In this document: one piece after another, positions 25,645 to 34,337 of the stretch | Numbering within the stretch: position 1 is the stretch's first letter | Layout: each line of letters starts with the position of its first letter | Assembly (NCBI GenBank): GCA_044223995.1 | Contig: JBGALE010000009.1 | Coordinates: 62,001-126,000 of the forward strand | Direction: 5' to 3' | Length of the DNA: 64,000 nucleotides | Origin: JACMLD01 sp044223995 | GTDB lineage: Bacteria > Bacteroidota > Bacteroidia > Chitinophagales > Chitinophagaceae | The notes under the pieces: model-generated | What the model saw: the letters and a program-made list of their open reading frames with translations, nothing else | Database searches by the model: none | What the model was told of the DNA's origin: nothing | Made by a program: the position numbers and the translations under genes

Positions 25645-27372
25645 CTATGCTTCCAGCTTTTTCATTTCATCCCCAACAAATTGCATAAGCAACTTTATAT
25701 GCTCCCCGGAAAAGTTAAAATTTAATCCGGCAGATTGATAAAGTTCCGGCAGTGTTTCAGTGCCCCCTAAAGACAATGACCGCATATAATTATCAAGTGC
25801 TGCTTCTTTGTTTTGTTTAAACTGTTTCCATAAACCCAACGCCCCGAGTTGTGCGATGCCATATTCTATGTAGTAGAAGGGAACTTCAAAAAGATGCAAT
25901 TGCCGTTGCCATCCATATTTGCGGTATTCATCAAGCCCTGAAAAATCGATAGCACCAGAGGTAAATTCGTTTAATATTTCCATCCATTTTTCTGCCCTTT
26001 CGTTCAACGTGTGATAAGGGTTTTCATATATCCAGTGCTGAAACTTGTCAACAGTGGCAATCCAGGGGAAAATGGTAATAACCCGCTCCAACTGATGTTC
26101 TTTGGCCCTTTTCAATTCTTCGGCATCGTCAAAAAACACATCCCAGTAATCCATACTGAATAATTCCATGGCCATACTGGCCACTTCGGCAATTTCCATG
26201 GGGTATTCCTTAAAGGAACTCAGCTCCAGGTTATGGGCGAGAAATGAATGAACGGCGTGACCGCCTTCATGAACCATTGTAGTAACATCGCTCATCTGGC
26301 CCGCAGCATTCATAAAAATAAAAGGCGCCCCCGTTTCTGCCAGGGGGCAATTATAACCGCCGGGTGCTTTGCCTTTCCGGCTTTCCAGGTCAAAGCGATG
26401 CATGGTATCCATCTTGCGAAGGCATTCTGCAAAGAAAGGGCGAACTTTTTCAAAACATTGAATGCTTTTATCGAGGAGTTCCGTTCCTGTTTTAAAAGGG
26501 CGCAAAGGTTCTGTTCCTGCCGGCTCAGCTTCCAAATCCCATGGACGAAGCTTATCCAAACCAAGTTTCGCTTTTTTTCGCTCGTAAATTTTATTTACTA
26601 ACGGTAATACATACTGTTTTACGGAATCGTGAAACTGGTAGCAGTCTTCTTTGGTATAATCGAACCTTCCGAGTTCTATGAATTTATAATCACGGTAATT
26701 TTTAAAACCAGCATTTGCTGCTACCTGCTGACGTTTTTGTATCAGTTGGGAGTACAAATCATTCAATGCGTCTTTATCCTGTAACCTTCGCTCATTTATT
26801 TTCCTGTACACATCTTCGCGAAGTTGACGGTCGTGACTTTCTAAAAATTTTGCAGCCTGTTGCAGTGTGTATTCTTTTCCATCAACAGTAATCGTCATTT
26901 TACCGGAAATAACCCCGAATTGCTGACCGAGTACACTTAATTCGGATTGCAATGGAATATTTTCTTCCCGGAACAGCTCGATATTCTTCTTAACATTGCG
27001 CAGGTAGGTAAAATATTTTTTACCATCAAGTTCTTTTGTGAACCGGTTATTGAGCAATTTATGATTCAGTTTATCAGCATATGGCTGAATCCTGGGTTGT
27101 ATTTCGGTTACAAAAAAAACAAATGCTTCTTCGAGCGATTTATTCTCTGTGTCGCAAGTCATTTTTATCTGGCGCCAGCAGGCATCTTCACTTAACACTG
27201 CCTCCATTTCGCTGGAATCTTTCAGCCATTGTTCAAGAGCGGTCTTTGAGTTGATATCGCGTTCGAGTAAGTTGATAAAATAAGGTTCAAGCGCTTCCCA
27301 GTTGGTAACGCTGAAGTTTTCTGGTAAGAAGCGACGTGGTAATTTTTTTATGTCGGCACTTGCATTCAGCAT
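25645..27372 (-). CDS. M3-family oligoendopeptidase
   Basis: The 575-residue zinc metallopeptidase belongs to the M3 (thimet oligopeptidase/PepF-like) family and degrades short peptides in the cytosol. The zinc motif HEGGHAVHSF lies near residue 370, and the third ligand is in the glutamate-rich EIAEVASMAMELF stretch about 27 residues later. C-terminal marks are FQHWIYENPYHTLNERAEKW and YYIEYGIAQLGALG. ATG at 27372 is preferred (MLNASADIKKLP); a TTG two codons upstream is the only alternative. There is no signal peptide. It is an independent unit downstream of a 147-bp gap after the PhyH gene on the other strand. Confidence 0.94.
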   Translation of the reverse strand: MLNASADIKKLPRRFLPENFSVTNWEALEPYFINLLERDINSKTALEQWLKDSSEMEAVLSEDACWRQIKMTCDTENKSLEEAFVFFVTEIQPRIQPYADKLNHKLLNNRFTKELDGKKYFTYLRNVKKNIELFREENIPLQSELSVLGQQFGVISGKMTITVDGKEYTLQQAAKFLESHDRQLREDVYRKINERRLQDKDALNDLYSQLIQKRQQVAANAGFKNYRDYKFIELGRFDYTKEDCYQFHDSVKQYVLPLVNKIYERKKAKLGLDKLRPWDLEAEPAGTEPLRPFKTGTELLDKSIQCFEKVRPFFAECLRKMDTMHRFDLESRKGKAPGGYNCPLAETGAPFIFMNAAGQMSDVTTMVHEGGHAVHSFLAHNLELSSFKEYPMEIAEVASMAMELFSMDYWDVFFDDAEELKRAKEHQLERVITIFPWIATVDKFQHWIYENPYHTLNERAEKWMEILNEFTSGAIDFSGLDEYRKYGWQRQLHLFEVPFYYIEYGIAQLGALGLWKQFKQNKEAALDNYMRSLSLGGTETLPELYQSAGLNFNFSGEHIKLLMQFVGDEMKKLEA

Positions 27373-27459
27373 AAACAATATTTTTAAAAATATAAGCTAC
27401 AAACTTCAAGATAATATCAAAAATCCTGGAGCCTGTAGCTTGTATAAATAATTAACAAC

Positions 27460-28080
27460 TTATTTCTTCTTTGGGGCGGCCTTCTTTTTTGCAGGCGCTT
27501 CTTTTTTGGGCTCTTCTTCCTTCTTTGCTTTGGAGGTTTTGGCTGTTGCGGCTTTGGCGGGTTTCTTTTCCTCTTTTTCTTCTGCAGCCTCTTTCTTTTT
27601 TGCTGCTGGCTTCCTTTCCTCTTTTTCTTTTACGGCTGCTTTCTTCTTAGGCTCCTCTTTTACTTCAGGTGCTGCTGTTTCTTCTTCAACCGGCGGCTCA
27701 GAGAGTTTTATTTCAATATTATTTTTTTTCAGGATCTCGTACCACCGGATCATTTTTTTCATGTCGCTTGAGTACACACGCTCGAAATCCATATCAGGAT
27801 ATACTGACTCGAAATATTTTTTTACCTGGTTGTTGTCCTTGGTATCCGGGGCTAACTGTTTGCTGTTTTGCATAGCCAGCAGAATGTCCACCAGGTTTAC
27901 ATTATCACGGACAGTATAAATTTCAATGCTTTCCAGGTGTGAAAAATTATGAATTCGGCTGGACACAAATTTTGCGGTATTGTCTTCCAGGGAGCGAACA
28001 ATCGCCCCGTCATTCTTACTGCTGATAAGTTCGTACAATCCGGGCAGTCCCGTTACGGCTATGATTTTACTGTATTCCAT
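27460..28080 (-). CDS. DUF5606 protein with lysine/alanine-rich C-terminal tail
   Basis: The first 130 residues form a DUF5606-type domain found in Bacteroidota: EYSKIIAVTGLPGLYELISS at the start, VDILLAMQNSKQLAPDTKDN and RVYSSDMKKMIRWYEIL. Its function is not known. From about residue 145 the sequence turns into a low-complexity tail dominated by Lys, Ala, Glu and Pro (for example KAATAKTSKAKKEEEPKKEA) and ends APKKK. This looks like the tails of bacterial histone-H1-like proteins, so nucleic acid binding is possible but unproven. It lies 87 bp from the M3 peptidase gene on the same strand and is divergent from an outer-membrane gene. Confidence 0.85.
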   Translation of the reverse strand: MEYSKIIAVTGLPGLYELISSKNDGAIVRSLEDNTAKFVSSRIHNFSHLESIEIYTVRDNVNLVDILLAMQNSKQLAPDTKDNNQVKKYFESVYPDMDFERVYSSDMKKMIRWYEILKKNNIEIKLSEPPVEEETAAPEVKEEPKKKAAVKEKEERKPAAKKKEAAEEKEEKKPAKAATAKTSKAKKEEEPKKEAPAKKKAAPKKK

Positions 28081-28226
28081 AAGATGTATAACGCTTTTAA
28101 AGGACGTGCAAGATAATTGAATTTTTGATTTTGGCTCAGAACTAAGGCGAAAAGAACCAAATAGGGTTCCTGCTGAAACGCAGGTTTTGCAGGAAAACAG
28201 CGTCCTAAGGGTTATAATACCAGTGT

Positions 28227-31042
28227 ATGCCGAAAATTTTAATGTTGTGTTGCATTTTGACGCTTTCCTTTGGATGGGTTACGGCACAGGAGCTGACAGT
28301 AAAGGGGATTTTACAGGATAAATCGGACAAATCGCCCATTTCAGGCGCTTCTCTCCTGCTGGTATCAAAAAGCGATACGCTAACCCGTCACAACGCATTG
28401 TCTGATAAAAATGGTCTTTTTGAATTCCACAACCTCAGCCCGGATACTTTTATACTTACCATCAGCAGTATCGGTTACGAATTTCCCGGCCAGGTATTGG
28501 TTTTAACAGATTCATCGGTCAATACGGGTACTGTGTTTATGTTTAAAAAAGCAAAGCAACTGGAAGATGTTGTGGTTATTGGCAAACAGCCGCCTGTACA
28601 GCAAAAAGGGGACACCCTTCAGTACAGTGCTTCACAGTTTAAAGTGAACCCCGATGCGAATGCAGAAGATATGATTAAGAAGATGCCAGGTATTACTGTC
28701 GATAAAGGAACCGTTACAGCACAGGGTGAACAGGTGAAGAAAGTGACCATTGACGGGCGCGAGTTTTTTGGAGACGACGCTACTGCTGCTTTGCGGAACC
28801 TACCTGCCGAAATCATTGACAAAATACAGGTTTTTGACCGGCTGAGCGATCAGGCTCAGTTCACGGGATTTGATGACGGCAATACCACCAAAGCCATTAA
28901 TATTGTCACCAAGGCCAATATGCGCAATGGCCAGTTTGGCCGCATATTCGCCGGGTATGGAACCGATGGTCGCTACAATGGCGGAGGTAATGTTAGTTTT
29001 TTTAAAGACAACAGGAGGATATCGGTGGTGGGACTGGTAAACAATATAGACCAGCAAAATTTTTCAACACAGGATTTACTGGGCGTTACCAGTTCCAGCA
29101 ATAGTGGAAGAGGTGGCGGTGGCCCCGGCGGCGGTGGACGGGGTGGTCGTGGTGGCGGAGCTGGTGGTGGTGCACCAACCGGAGGCGGAGGCAATTTTGG
29201 CAATACCAATAATTTCCTCGTAGGTCAGCAGGATGGCGTAAGCAAAACCAATGCTATTGGCCTGAATTTTTCCGATGTGCTGGCCAAAAAATTAACCATC
29301 TCAGGAAGCTATTTTTACAACAACAGCATTACAACAAACGATAAATTATCGAATACACAATATTTGCTGGGCGGGGATTCCATACAACTGTACAATGAAA
29401 AGAATATTTCCTCCACCAATAACACGAATCACCGGATCAGCATGCGGCTTGAGTATAAAATTGATTCGGCCAATACAATATTAATTACGCCTTCATTGAA
29501 TTTTCAAAATAATAAGGCCACCGCGTTTGTAAATGGGCTCAACTATTTTTTACCTGCCGACACCCTCAGTAAAACGGCGAACAACACGTTACGAAATACT
29601 ACCGGGTACAATATCAGTAACAATATCCTTTTCAGGCATGCATTTCCCAAAAGAGGGAGGACTATTTCGCTGAACCTGAGCACGGGCTGGAACAAAAAAG
29701 ATGGTGAATCATACCTCGATGCCATTAACCAGTATTACAAAACAGGGTCCAGCCTAAACGACTCATTGCAACAGTTTACAGATATTGCCAACAATGGTCA
29801 CAACGTATCAGCCAACCTCGCATACACAGAGCCATTGGGAAAGAAAGGGCAGTTGCAGCTTAACTACAACCCCTCCTTCACAAAAAACAATGCCGACCAG
29901 GAAACATTTAATTATGATTTCGGAGTAAAAAAATATTCTCTGTTTGACACGACACTTTCCAACAAGTTTGACAATACAGTTACCACGCAAAGTGCAGGCG
30001 TTTCGTTTCGTCATGGCGACAGGGACAATATGTATTCATTCGGATTGTCGTACCAAAATGCTTTGTACCAGAGCGACCAGGTGTTTCCAATGGTGGCAAA
30101 TGTAAACTGGCGATATAACAACATATTGCCCAATGCCATGCTGCGTTTAAAACTTTCAGCAAAAAGCAGCCTCAGGCTGTTTTACCGCGCTTCCACAACA
30201 GCACCTTCTATCAGTCAGTTGCAGAATGTAATCGATATTTCCAACCCGCTTTTCCCGTCTACCGGCAATCCCGATTTACAACAGCAATACGGGCACACCC
30301 TGAGTACGCGGTATACCTATACCAATTCTGCAAAAAGCCAGACCTTCTTTGCCAATATATTCCTACAAAAGATTCACTGATAAATAATTCATACCTCGTC
30401 AACCGTGGCGCACAATTGTCGAAACCTGTAAACCTGGATGGTTATTGGAGCCTGCGTTCATTTTTTACGTTTGGTATGCCATTGAAGTTTATTAAATCGA
30501 ACCTTAACTGGAATGCGGGGTTGATATATTCAAAAACGCCCGGTCTTATCAATGGCGTTTCCAATATGTCGAACAATTTTACCTACAATGTTGGGGCTGT
30601 GTTGGCCAGCAATGTCAGTGAATACATCGATTTTACGCTTTCCTATTCTGCCAATTTCAACCGGGTAAAAAATTCCATACAGGTGCAGTCGGACAACAAT
30701 TCATTTAATCAATCGGCAGGAATACAGTTTAATCTATTATCCAGGTCGGGTTGGTTTTTTCAAAATGATTTGACCAACCAATTGTACAAGGGGTTGACGG
30801 GAGGATTCAATCAAAACTACTGGTTGTGGAATGTGAGTGCAGGAAAAAAATTCCTGAAGAACCAGGCAGGCGAATTAAAATTCACTGTATTTGATTTGCT
30901 GAAGCAAAACAGCAGTATCACAAGAACAGCCACGGAGAATTATATACAGGACGTTCAGAATACGGTACTGCAACAATATTTTATGCTCACCTTTAGCTAT
31001 AAGTTGAAAAATTTCGGAACGCCGGCGAAGAGAAGGGGTTAG
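28227..31042 (+). pseudogene. TonB-dependent receptor-like outer-membrane barrel protein, frameshifted
   Basis: The intact ancestor would be about 938 residues. The first frame (28227-30380) shows a signal peptide (MLCCILTLSFGWVTAQ), a carboxypeptidase-regulatory-like domain (about 22-105), a plug-like domain with VVVIGKQPPVQQKGDTLQYS and RNLPAEIIDKIQVFDRLS, a Gly/Arg-rich insert near residue 295, then barrel strands. It stops with FFANIFLQKIH. The second frame continues with KDSLINNSYLVNRGAQLS then KPVNLDGYW, the rest of the barrel, up to 31042. The switch is at the A run 30367-30370 (CAAAAG); one extra A would restore the frame. Both halves look otherwise sound, so the defect is recent or a sequencing error. 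An ECF sigma factor gene follows 57 bp downstream. Confidence 0.85.
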
Positions 31043-31098
31043 GTTGAAGCGATAAGACATTATTTTGTGTAAATTGTTTTATCGAAAAAATTCAGGTT

Positions 31099-31671
31099 TT
31101 GAATGAATGGGAATTAATTAACCGGCTTAAGGAAGGCGACCAGGCCGCATTTACGTCCATCGTCGAAACCTGGCAGGACATGGTGTACAATACCGCGCTT
31201 GGCATTGTTCAAAACACGGAAGATGCAGAAGATATTGCACAGGAAACCTTTGTACAGGTGTACCAGTCAATTGCTTCCTTTAAAGGCGAAGCAAAATTTT
31301 CGACCTGGCTGTACCGGATTACCATCAGCAAGGCAATGGATCACATCAGGAAATCCAAACGAAAAAAGAGATTTGCCTTTGTAAAAACCTTGTTTGGTCA
31401 GCACGATGAAAAAGATGTGCAGTTGCCGGACTTTCATCATCCGGGTATAGCGCTCGACAATAAGGAAACTGCCGCAATCTTATTCAGAGCAATTCAGAGA
31501 CTGCCAGAGAATCAGAAAATTGCGTTTACTTTAAATAAGGTGGAGGGGTTAAGCTACCAGGAAATCAGTGAAATCATGGACACTACGGTAGCTTCCGTAG
31601 AATCATTGCTGCATAGGGCAAAGACGAACCTGCGCAAATGGCTGGAAGAATTTTACCGGGAAAGCGGCTAG
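31099..31671 (+). CDS. ECF-type RNA polymerase sigma factor
   Basis: The 190-residue protein is a sigma-70 family ECF (group IV) factor with regions 2 and 4 only. Region 2 is seen at QNTEDAEDIAQETFVQVYQS and FSTWLYRITISKAMDHIRKS; region 4 at RLPENQKIAFTLNKVEGLSY with the helix-turn-helix QEISEIMDTTVASVESLLHR and AKTNLRKWL. In-frame sequence back to the stop at 31045-31047 contains no ATG, so TTG at 31099 (LNEWELINRLKEGDQ) is the likely start. The next gene is a small membrane protein that may be its anti-sigma factor, and two Spy/CpxP-like genes follow, suggesting an envelope-stress regulon. Confidence 0.93.
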   Translation: MNEWELINRLKEGDQAAFTSIVETWQDMVYNTALGIVQNTEDAEDIAQETFVQVYQSIASFKGEAKFSTWLYRITISKAMDHIRKSKRKKRFAFVKTLFGQHDEKDVQLPDFHHPGIALDNKETAAILFRAIQRLPENQKIAFTLNKVEGLSYQEISEIMDTTVASVESLLHRAKTNLRKWLEEFYRESG

Positions 31672-31714
31672 CAGCGCAGGTTTTATCATTGTTTAACGTC
31701 TAAATGAACTGGTA

Positions 31715-32050
31715 ATGGAAGAAAATAATAACATATCGTCAAAAATCGAACAGTCGCTCAGCAGCCTGGAAGGCATACAAAAAGCTGGTCCCGGTCCTTT
31801 TTTTATAACAAGGGTACAGGCCCGTTTGCAAAAAGAAAAAAATGGCAGCTGGGACAGTGTTGTATCCTTTATAACCCGGCCACTGGTGGCAGCGGTTTGC
31901 ATTATCACCATTATACTGTTAAATGTTACGGCATTTTATTACCAATCTTCCAGGCAAAAAATAGCCAATACCGATCAAAATGATATCGGCTATGCAGACG
32001 AATACAATGCAGCTTCTTCTTTTTACTATGATGAAAATGCTGAACCATAA
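31715..32050 (+). CDS. Small membrane protein, candidate anti-sigma factor
   Basis: The 111-residue protein has a soluble N-terminal part (ISSKIEQSLSSLEGIQKAGP, then RVQARLQKEKNGS), one transmembrane helix at about residues 55-76 (RPLVAAVCIITIILLNVTAF) and a short acidic tail. This layout and its place 43 bp after an ECF sigma gene fit an anti-sigma factor with cytosolic N-terminus, but no zinc-binding motif (HxxxCxxC) is seen, so the assignment rests on context. Its stop overlaps the start of the next gene by one base (TAATG), which points to translational coupling. Confidence 0.75.
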   Translation: MEENNNISSKIEQSLSSLEGIQKAGPGPFFITRVQARLQKEKNGSWDSVVSFITRPLVAAVCIITIILLNVTAFYYQSSRQKIANTDQNDIGYADEYNAASSFYYDENAEP

Positions 32051-32553
32051 TGAACAATTCAAAGAATAAAATACTGCTGTTTATCGTGGTGGTGATGGTC
32101 ATCACCAATATAGCAACGCTGGCATATTTTCTGTGGATGAAACCTGCGGGAGGAAAAGATGATAGGGGCGAGCACAGAACCGGGCCAATGACAGAGTTTT
32201 TAAAAAAAGATATTGGCTTTTCTGAACAGCAGTTAAAAACATTTGACAGCATCAAACAATCGCACCGGGAGGCCATGAAACCCATGTTTGAGGATTTGTC
32301 CAAAAGCAAGGACAATTTTTACCAGTTGCTCAGCAAACCCGGCGTCACGGATTCCGAATTGAATGCAGCTTCAGCAGTTATCGGGGTAAAACAACAGGCG
32401 ATAGAAATGCAATTTTTTAAAAACTTTAAGAGTGTCAGGGAACTCTGCACCGAACAACAAAAGATAAAGTACGATTCATTATTGCCCTCTGTTGTTCACA
32501 AGATGACCATGCCACAAAGGAGAAGGCCTGCCGGCAATAAAAAACAGGAATAA
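32050..32553 (+). CDS. Spy/CpxP-like periplasmic protein with N-terminal anchor
   Basis: The 167-residue protein has a hydrophobic N-terminal segment (ILLFIVVVMVITNIATLAYF) and a helical periplasmic domain rich in charged residues, with GFSEQQLKTFDSIKQSHREA, the LTxxQ-type region (ELCTEQQKIKYDSLL) typical of Spy/CpxP and heavy-metal-sensor proteins. Such proteins bind metals or act as chaperones for unfolded envelope proteins. It is coupled to the small membrane protein upstream by a TAATG overlap and lies in a likely sigma factor operon. The exact ligand is unknown. Confidence 0.8.
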   Translation: MNNSKNKILLFIVVVMVITNIATLAYFLWMKPAGGKDDRGEHRTGPMTEFLKKDIGFSEQQLKTFDSIKQSHREAMKPMFEDLSKSKDNFYQLLSKPGVTDSELNAASAVIGVKQQAIEMQFFKNFKSVRELCTEQQKIKYDSLLPSVVHKMTMPQRRRPAGNKKQE

Positions 32554-32648
32554 CAGTAATTAGTTAATGATAAATTAAGGCGCAGGTTTTTTAATTTTCC
32601 GGCGTCCAAATAAAAAACACAGATTTCTCAACCAAAAATTCATAAGTA

Positions 32649-33056
32649 ATGAAAAAAGTGATTTTCTTGTTCGTAGCAGTGGCTTTTGCCGGTATAATGT
32701 CGGTAAATGCACAGGGCGGCGGTTTTCAAAGACGCACCGTGGAAGAAAGGGTAAAATCCGTCATGGATAAACTGGCAGACTTTAAACTGGATAAAGATAA
32801 ATCAGCGTTGACCGACAGCGCATTTACCAGTTATTACAAAGCAATGGATAAAATGCGCGAAGAAATGATGAGTGGCGGCGGACAACCCGACAGGGATGCG
32901 ATGCGTGAAAAGTTTCAGAAGCTTTCCGCAGAAAGGGACGACAAGCTGAAAAAGATATTTACCGATGAGCAGTATAAAAAATGGAAAGATGAAATAGAAC
33001 CCACAACAAGGCCACAACGTGGTGGCGGTGGTGGAAACGGCGGCGGTAATAATTGA
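32649..33056 (+). CDS. Small secreted Spy-like helical protein
   Basis: The 135-residue protein starts with a signal peptide (KKVIFLFVAVAFAGIMSVNA, cleavage near AQG) and continues as a helical, charged domain: RTVEERVKSVMDKLADFKLD, FTSYYKAMDKMREEMM, REKFQKLSAERDDKLKKIFT with DEQYKKWKDE, then a Gly-rich tail (GGGGGNGGGNN). This is the pattern of Spy/LTxxQ-type periplasmic proteins. It lies 95 bp after the second gene of the ECF sigma cluster and is followed by a terminator, so it may close that unit or have its own promoter. Confidence 0.78.
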   Translation: MKKVIFLFVAVAFAGIMSVNAQGGGFQRRTVEERVKSVMDKLADFKLDKDKSALTDSAFTSYYKAMDKMREEMMSGGGQPDRDAMREKFQKLSAERDDKLKKIFTDEQYKKWKDEIEPTTRPQRGGGGGNGGGNN

Positions 33057-33080
33057 TTTGAGTGATAGATAGAGTAACGG

Positions 33081-33115
33081 CCCGGTGTGTTAGTACCACT
33101 AACCCCGGGTTTTTT
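33081..33115 (+). terminator. Terminator after the Spy-like gene
   Basis: Nested stems CCCGG/CCGGG (33081-33085 with 33105-33109) and GTTAGT/ACTAAC (33089-33094 with 33098-33103) are followed by six T residues. It lies 25 bases beyond the stop at 33056. Confidence 0.82.
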
Positions 33116-33229
33116 ATTGCCTGCCGGTTTAAGTGAGTAGCGACAGGACGAAAGTTTAAACGGCAGAATTACCGCCATCAGCGAAACAGCATTATTTTTT
33201 ATAATAATGTCTACACAATAAATAGCCGC

Positions 33230-33751
33230 ATGAAAAAAATTATTCTATTCACTGCTTTTATTTCAGCATTTGCATGGCATTCCTTCGCACAGACCCCTGC
33301 TACATCCCCCTGCTCCAATAATCCACTTTACCGCCAGTTTGATTTCTGGCTGGGTGATTGGGAAGCTTTTGCACCCAATGGAAAAAAAGGTGGCGACAGT
33401 AAAATACAATTGTTACTGGATAGCTGCATTATACTGGAAAACTGGACCAGTACACAGGGCAATTATGCCGGCAAAAGCTACAATACATACAATACAGCCA
33501 CCGGAAAATGGCAGCAATACTGGGTCGATAACAAAGGAGGCGTCACCCAATATTTTGATGGCCACTATGAAAATGATAAAATGATATTGCAAACATTTAA
33601 TGAAAAACAACCCGATGGCTCGTTTAAAATACAGAAGATGACCTTTTTTCATTTGAGCCAGGATAAAGTGCGGCAATTGGGAGAAAGCTCAGTTGACAAT
33701 GGAAAAACATGGAAGACGGATTTTGATTTGGAATACCGCAGGAAGAAATAA
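33230..33751 (+). CDS. Secreted DUF1579-like protein
   Basis: The 173-residue protein has a signal peptide (KKIILFTAFISAFAWHSFA, cleavage near AQT) and a beta-rich domain with the pattern FDFWLGDWEAFAPNGKKGG, IILENWTSTQGNYAGKS, TGKWQQYWVDNKGG and YENDKMILQTFNE. That is the usual appearance of DUF1579/lipocalin-like proteins of unknown function, often secreted. Two cysteines (in the SPCSNN stretch and LLLDSCIILEN) may form a disulfide. It is separated from the Spy-like gene by a terminator and precedes an ankyrin-type gene by 66 bp. Confidence 0.75.
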   Translation: MKKIILFTAFISAFAWHSFAQTPATSPCSNNPLYRQFDFWLGDWEAFAPNGKKGGDSKIQLLLDSCIILENWTSTQGNYAGKSYNTYNTATGKWQQYWVDNKGGVTQYFDGHYENDKMILQTFNEKQPDGSFKIQKMTFFHLSQDKVRQLGESSVDNGKTWKTDFDLEYRRKK

Positions 33752-33817
33752 TTCAACCACTCATCGGGTTTACCATTGTATTGCTTGTTTTGTTAGCGTA
33801 GCTTAAAGAAAAAACAC

Positions 33818-34333
33818 ATGGCTACCACATTTATTACCCGAAAGCGTTTTCTTGCATTGGGGACACTGGGCCTCACAGGCCTGGCACACCAGTCACTTGC
33901 TCAACAAAACCAAACGGACAAGCCACCTGCACTCGATAAAGATCTGGTAAGGGATTTCGTTATTGCAGGGCATGGAAATTTTGATAAGGTAAAACAGATG
34001 CTGCAGGAACACCCAACACTGCTGTATGCAACATGGGACTGGGGCGGCGGTGATTTTGAAACCGCACTGGAAGGCGCAGGCCATGTAGGAAACAAGGAAA
34101 TCGCCCAGCACCTCATTGGACTTGGTGCCAGGACCAACCTGTTTGTACTCACCATGCTGGGCAAGACACAAATAGTAAAACCATTTCTCGATCAATTCCC
34201 GGATTTTATCAACGCCAAAGGGCCACATGGACTTACACTGCTGCACCATGCTCAAAAAGGCGGTGATGCTTCCAAAGAACTATTGGATTATTTACAATCA
34301 AAGGGGCTGAAAGAAACCAAGATCTCTTTATAA
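33818..34333 (+). CDS. Ankyrin-repeat-like exported protein
   Basis: The 171-residue protein begins with TRKRFLALGTLGLTGLAH, which resembles a twin-arginine signal but has Arg-Lys in the key position, so export by Tat or Sec is unsure. After cleavage (near SLAQ) it continues with helical repeats of ankyrin type: AGHGNFDKVKQMLQEHPTLL, EGAGHVGNKEIAQHLIGLGA and LLHHAQKGGDASKELLDYLQ. Ankyrin repeats bind other proteins; the partner is unknown. The gene converges on an amidohydrolase gene with 4 bases between stops. Confidence 0.78.
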   Translation: MATTFITRKRFLALGTLGLTGLAHQSLAQQNQTDKPPALDKDLVRDFVIAGHGNFDKVKQMLQEHPTLLYATWDWGGGDFETALEGAGHVGNKEIAQHLIGLGARTNLFVLTMLGKTQIVKPFLDQFPDFINAKGPHGLTLLHHAQKGGDASKELLDYLQSKGLKETKISL

Positions 34334-34337
34334 TGAT

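Noticed and set aside
28169..28188. A short hairpin (CCTGC/GCAGG then TTTT) before the outer-membrane gene
   Set aside because: A five-base stem is too weak to call a terminator or riboswitch, and no plus-strand gene ends there.
30366..30372. A programmed -1 ribosomal frameshift in the outer-membrane gene
   Set aside because: ACAAAAG is not a classical X-XXY-YYZ slippery heptamer and no clear stimulatory structure was seen, so a simple indel is more likely.
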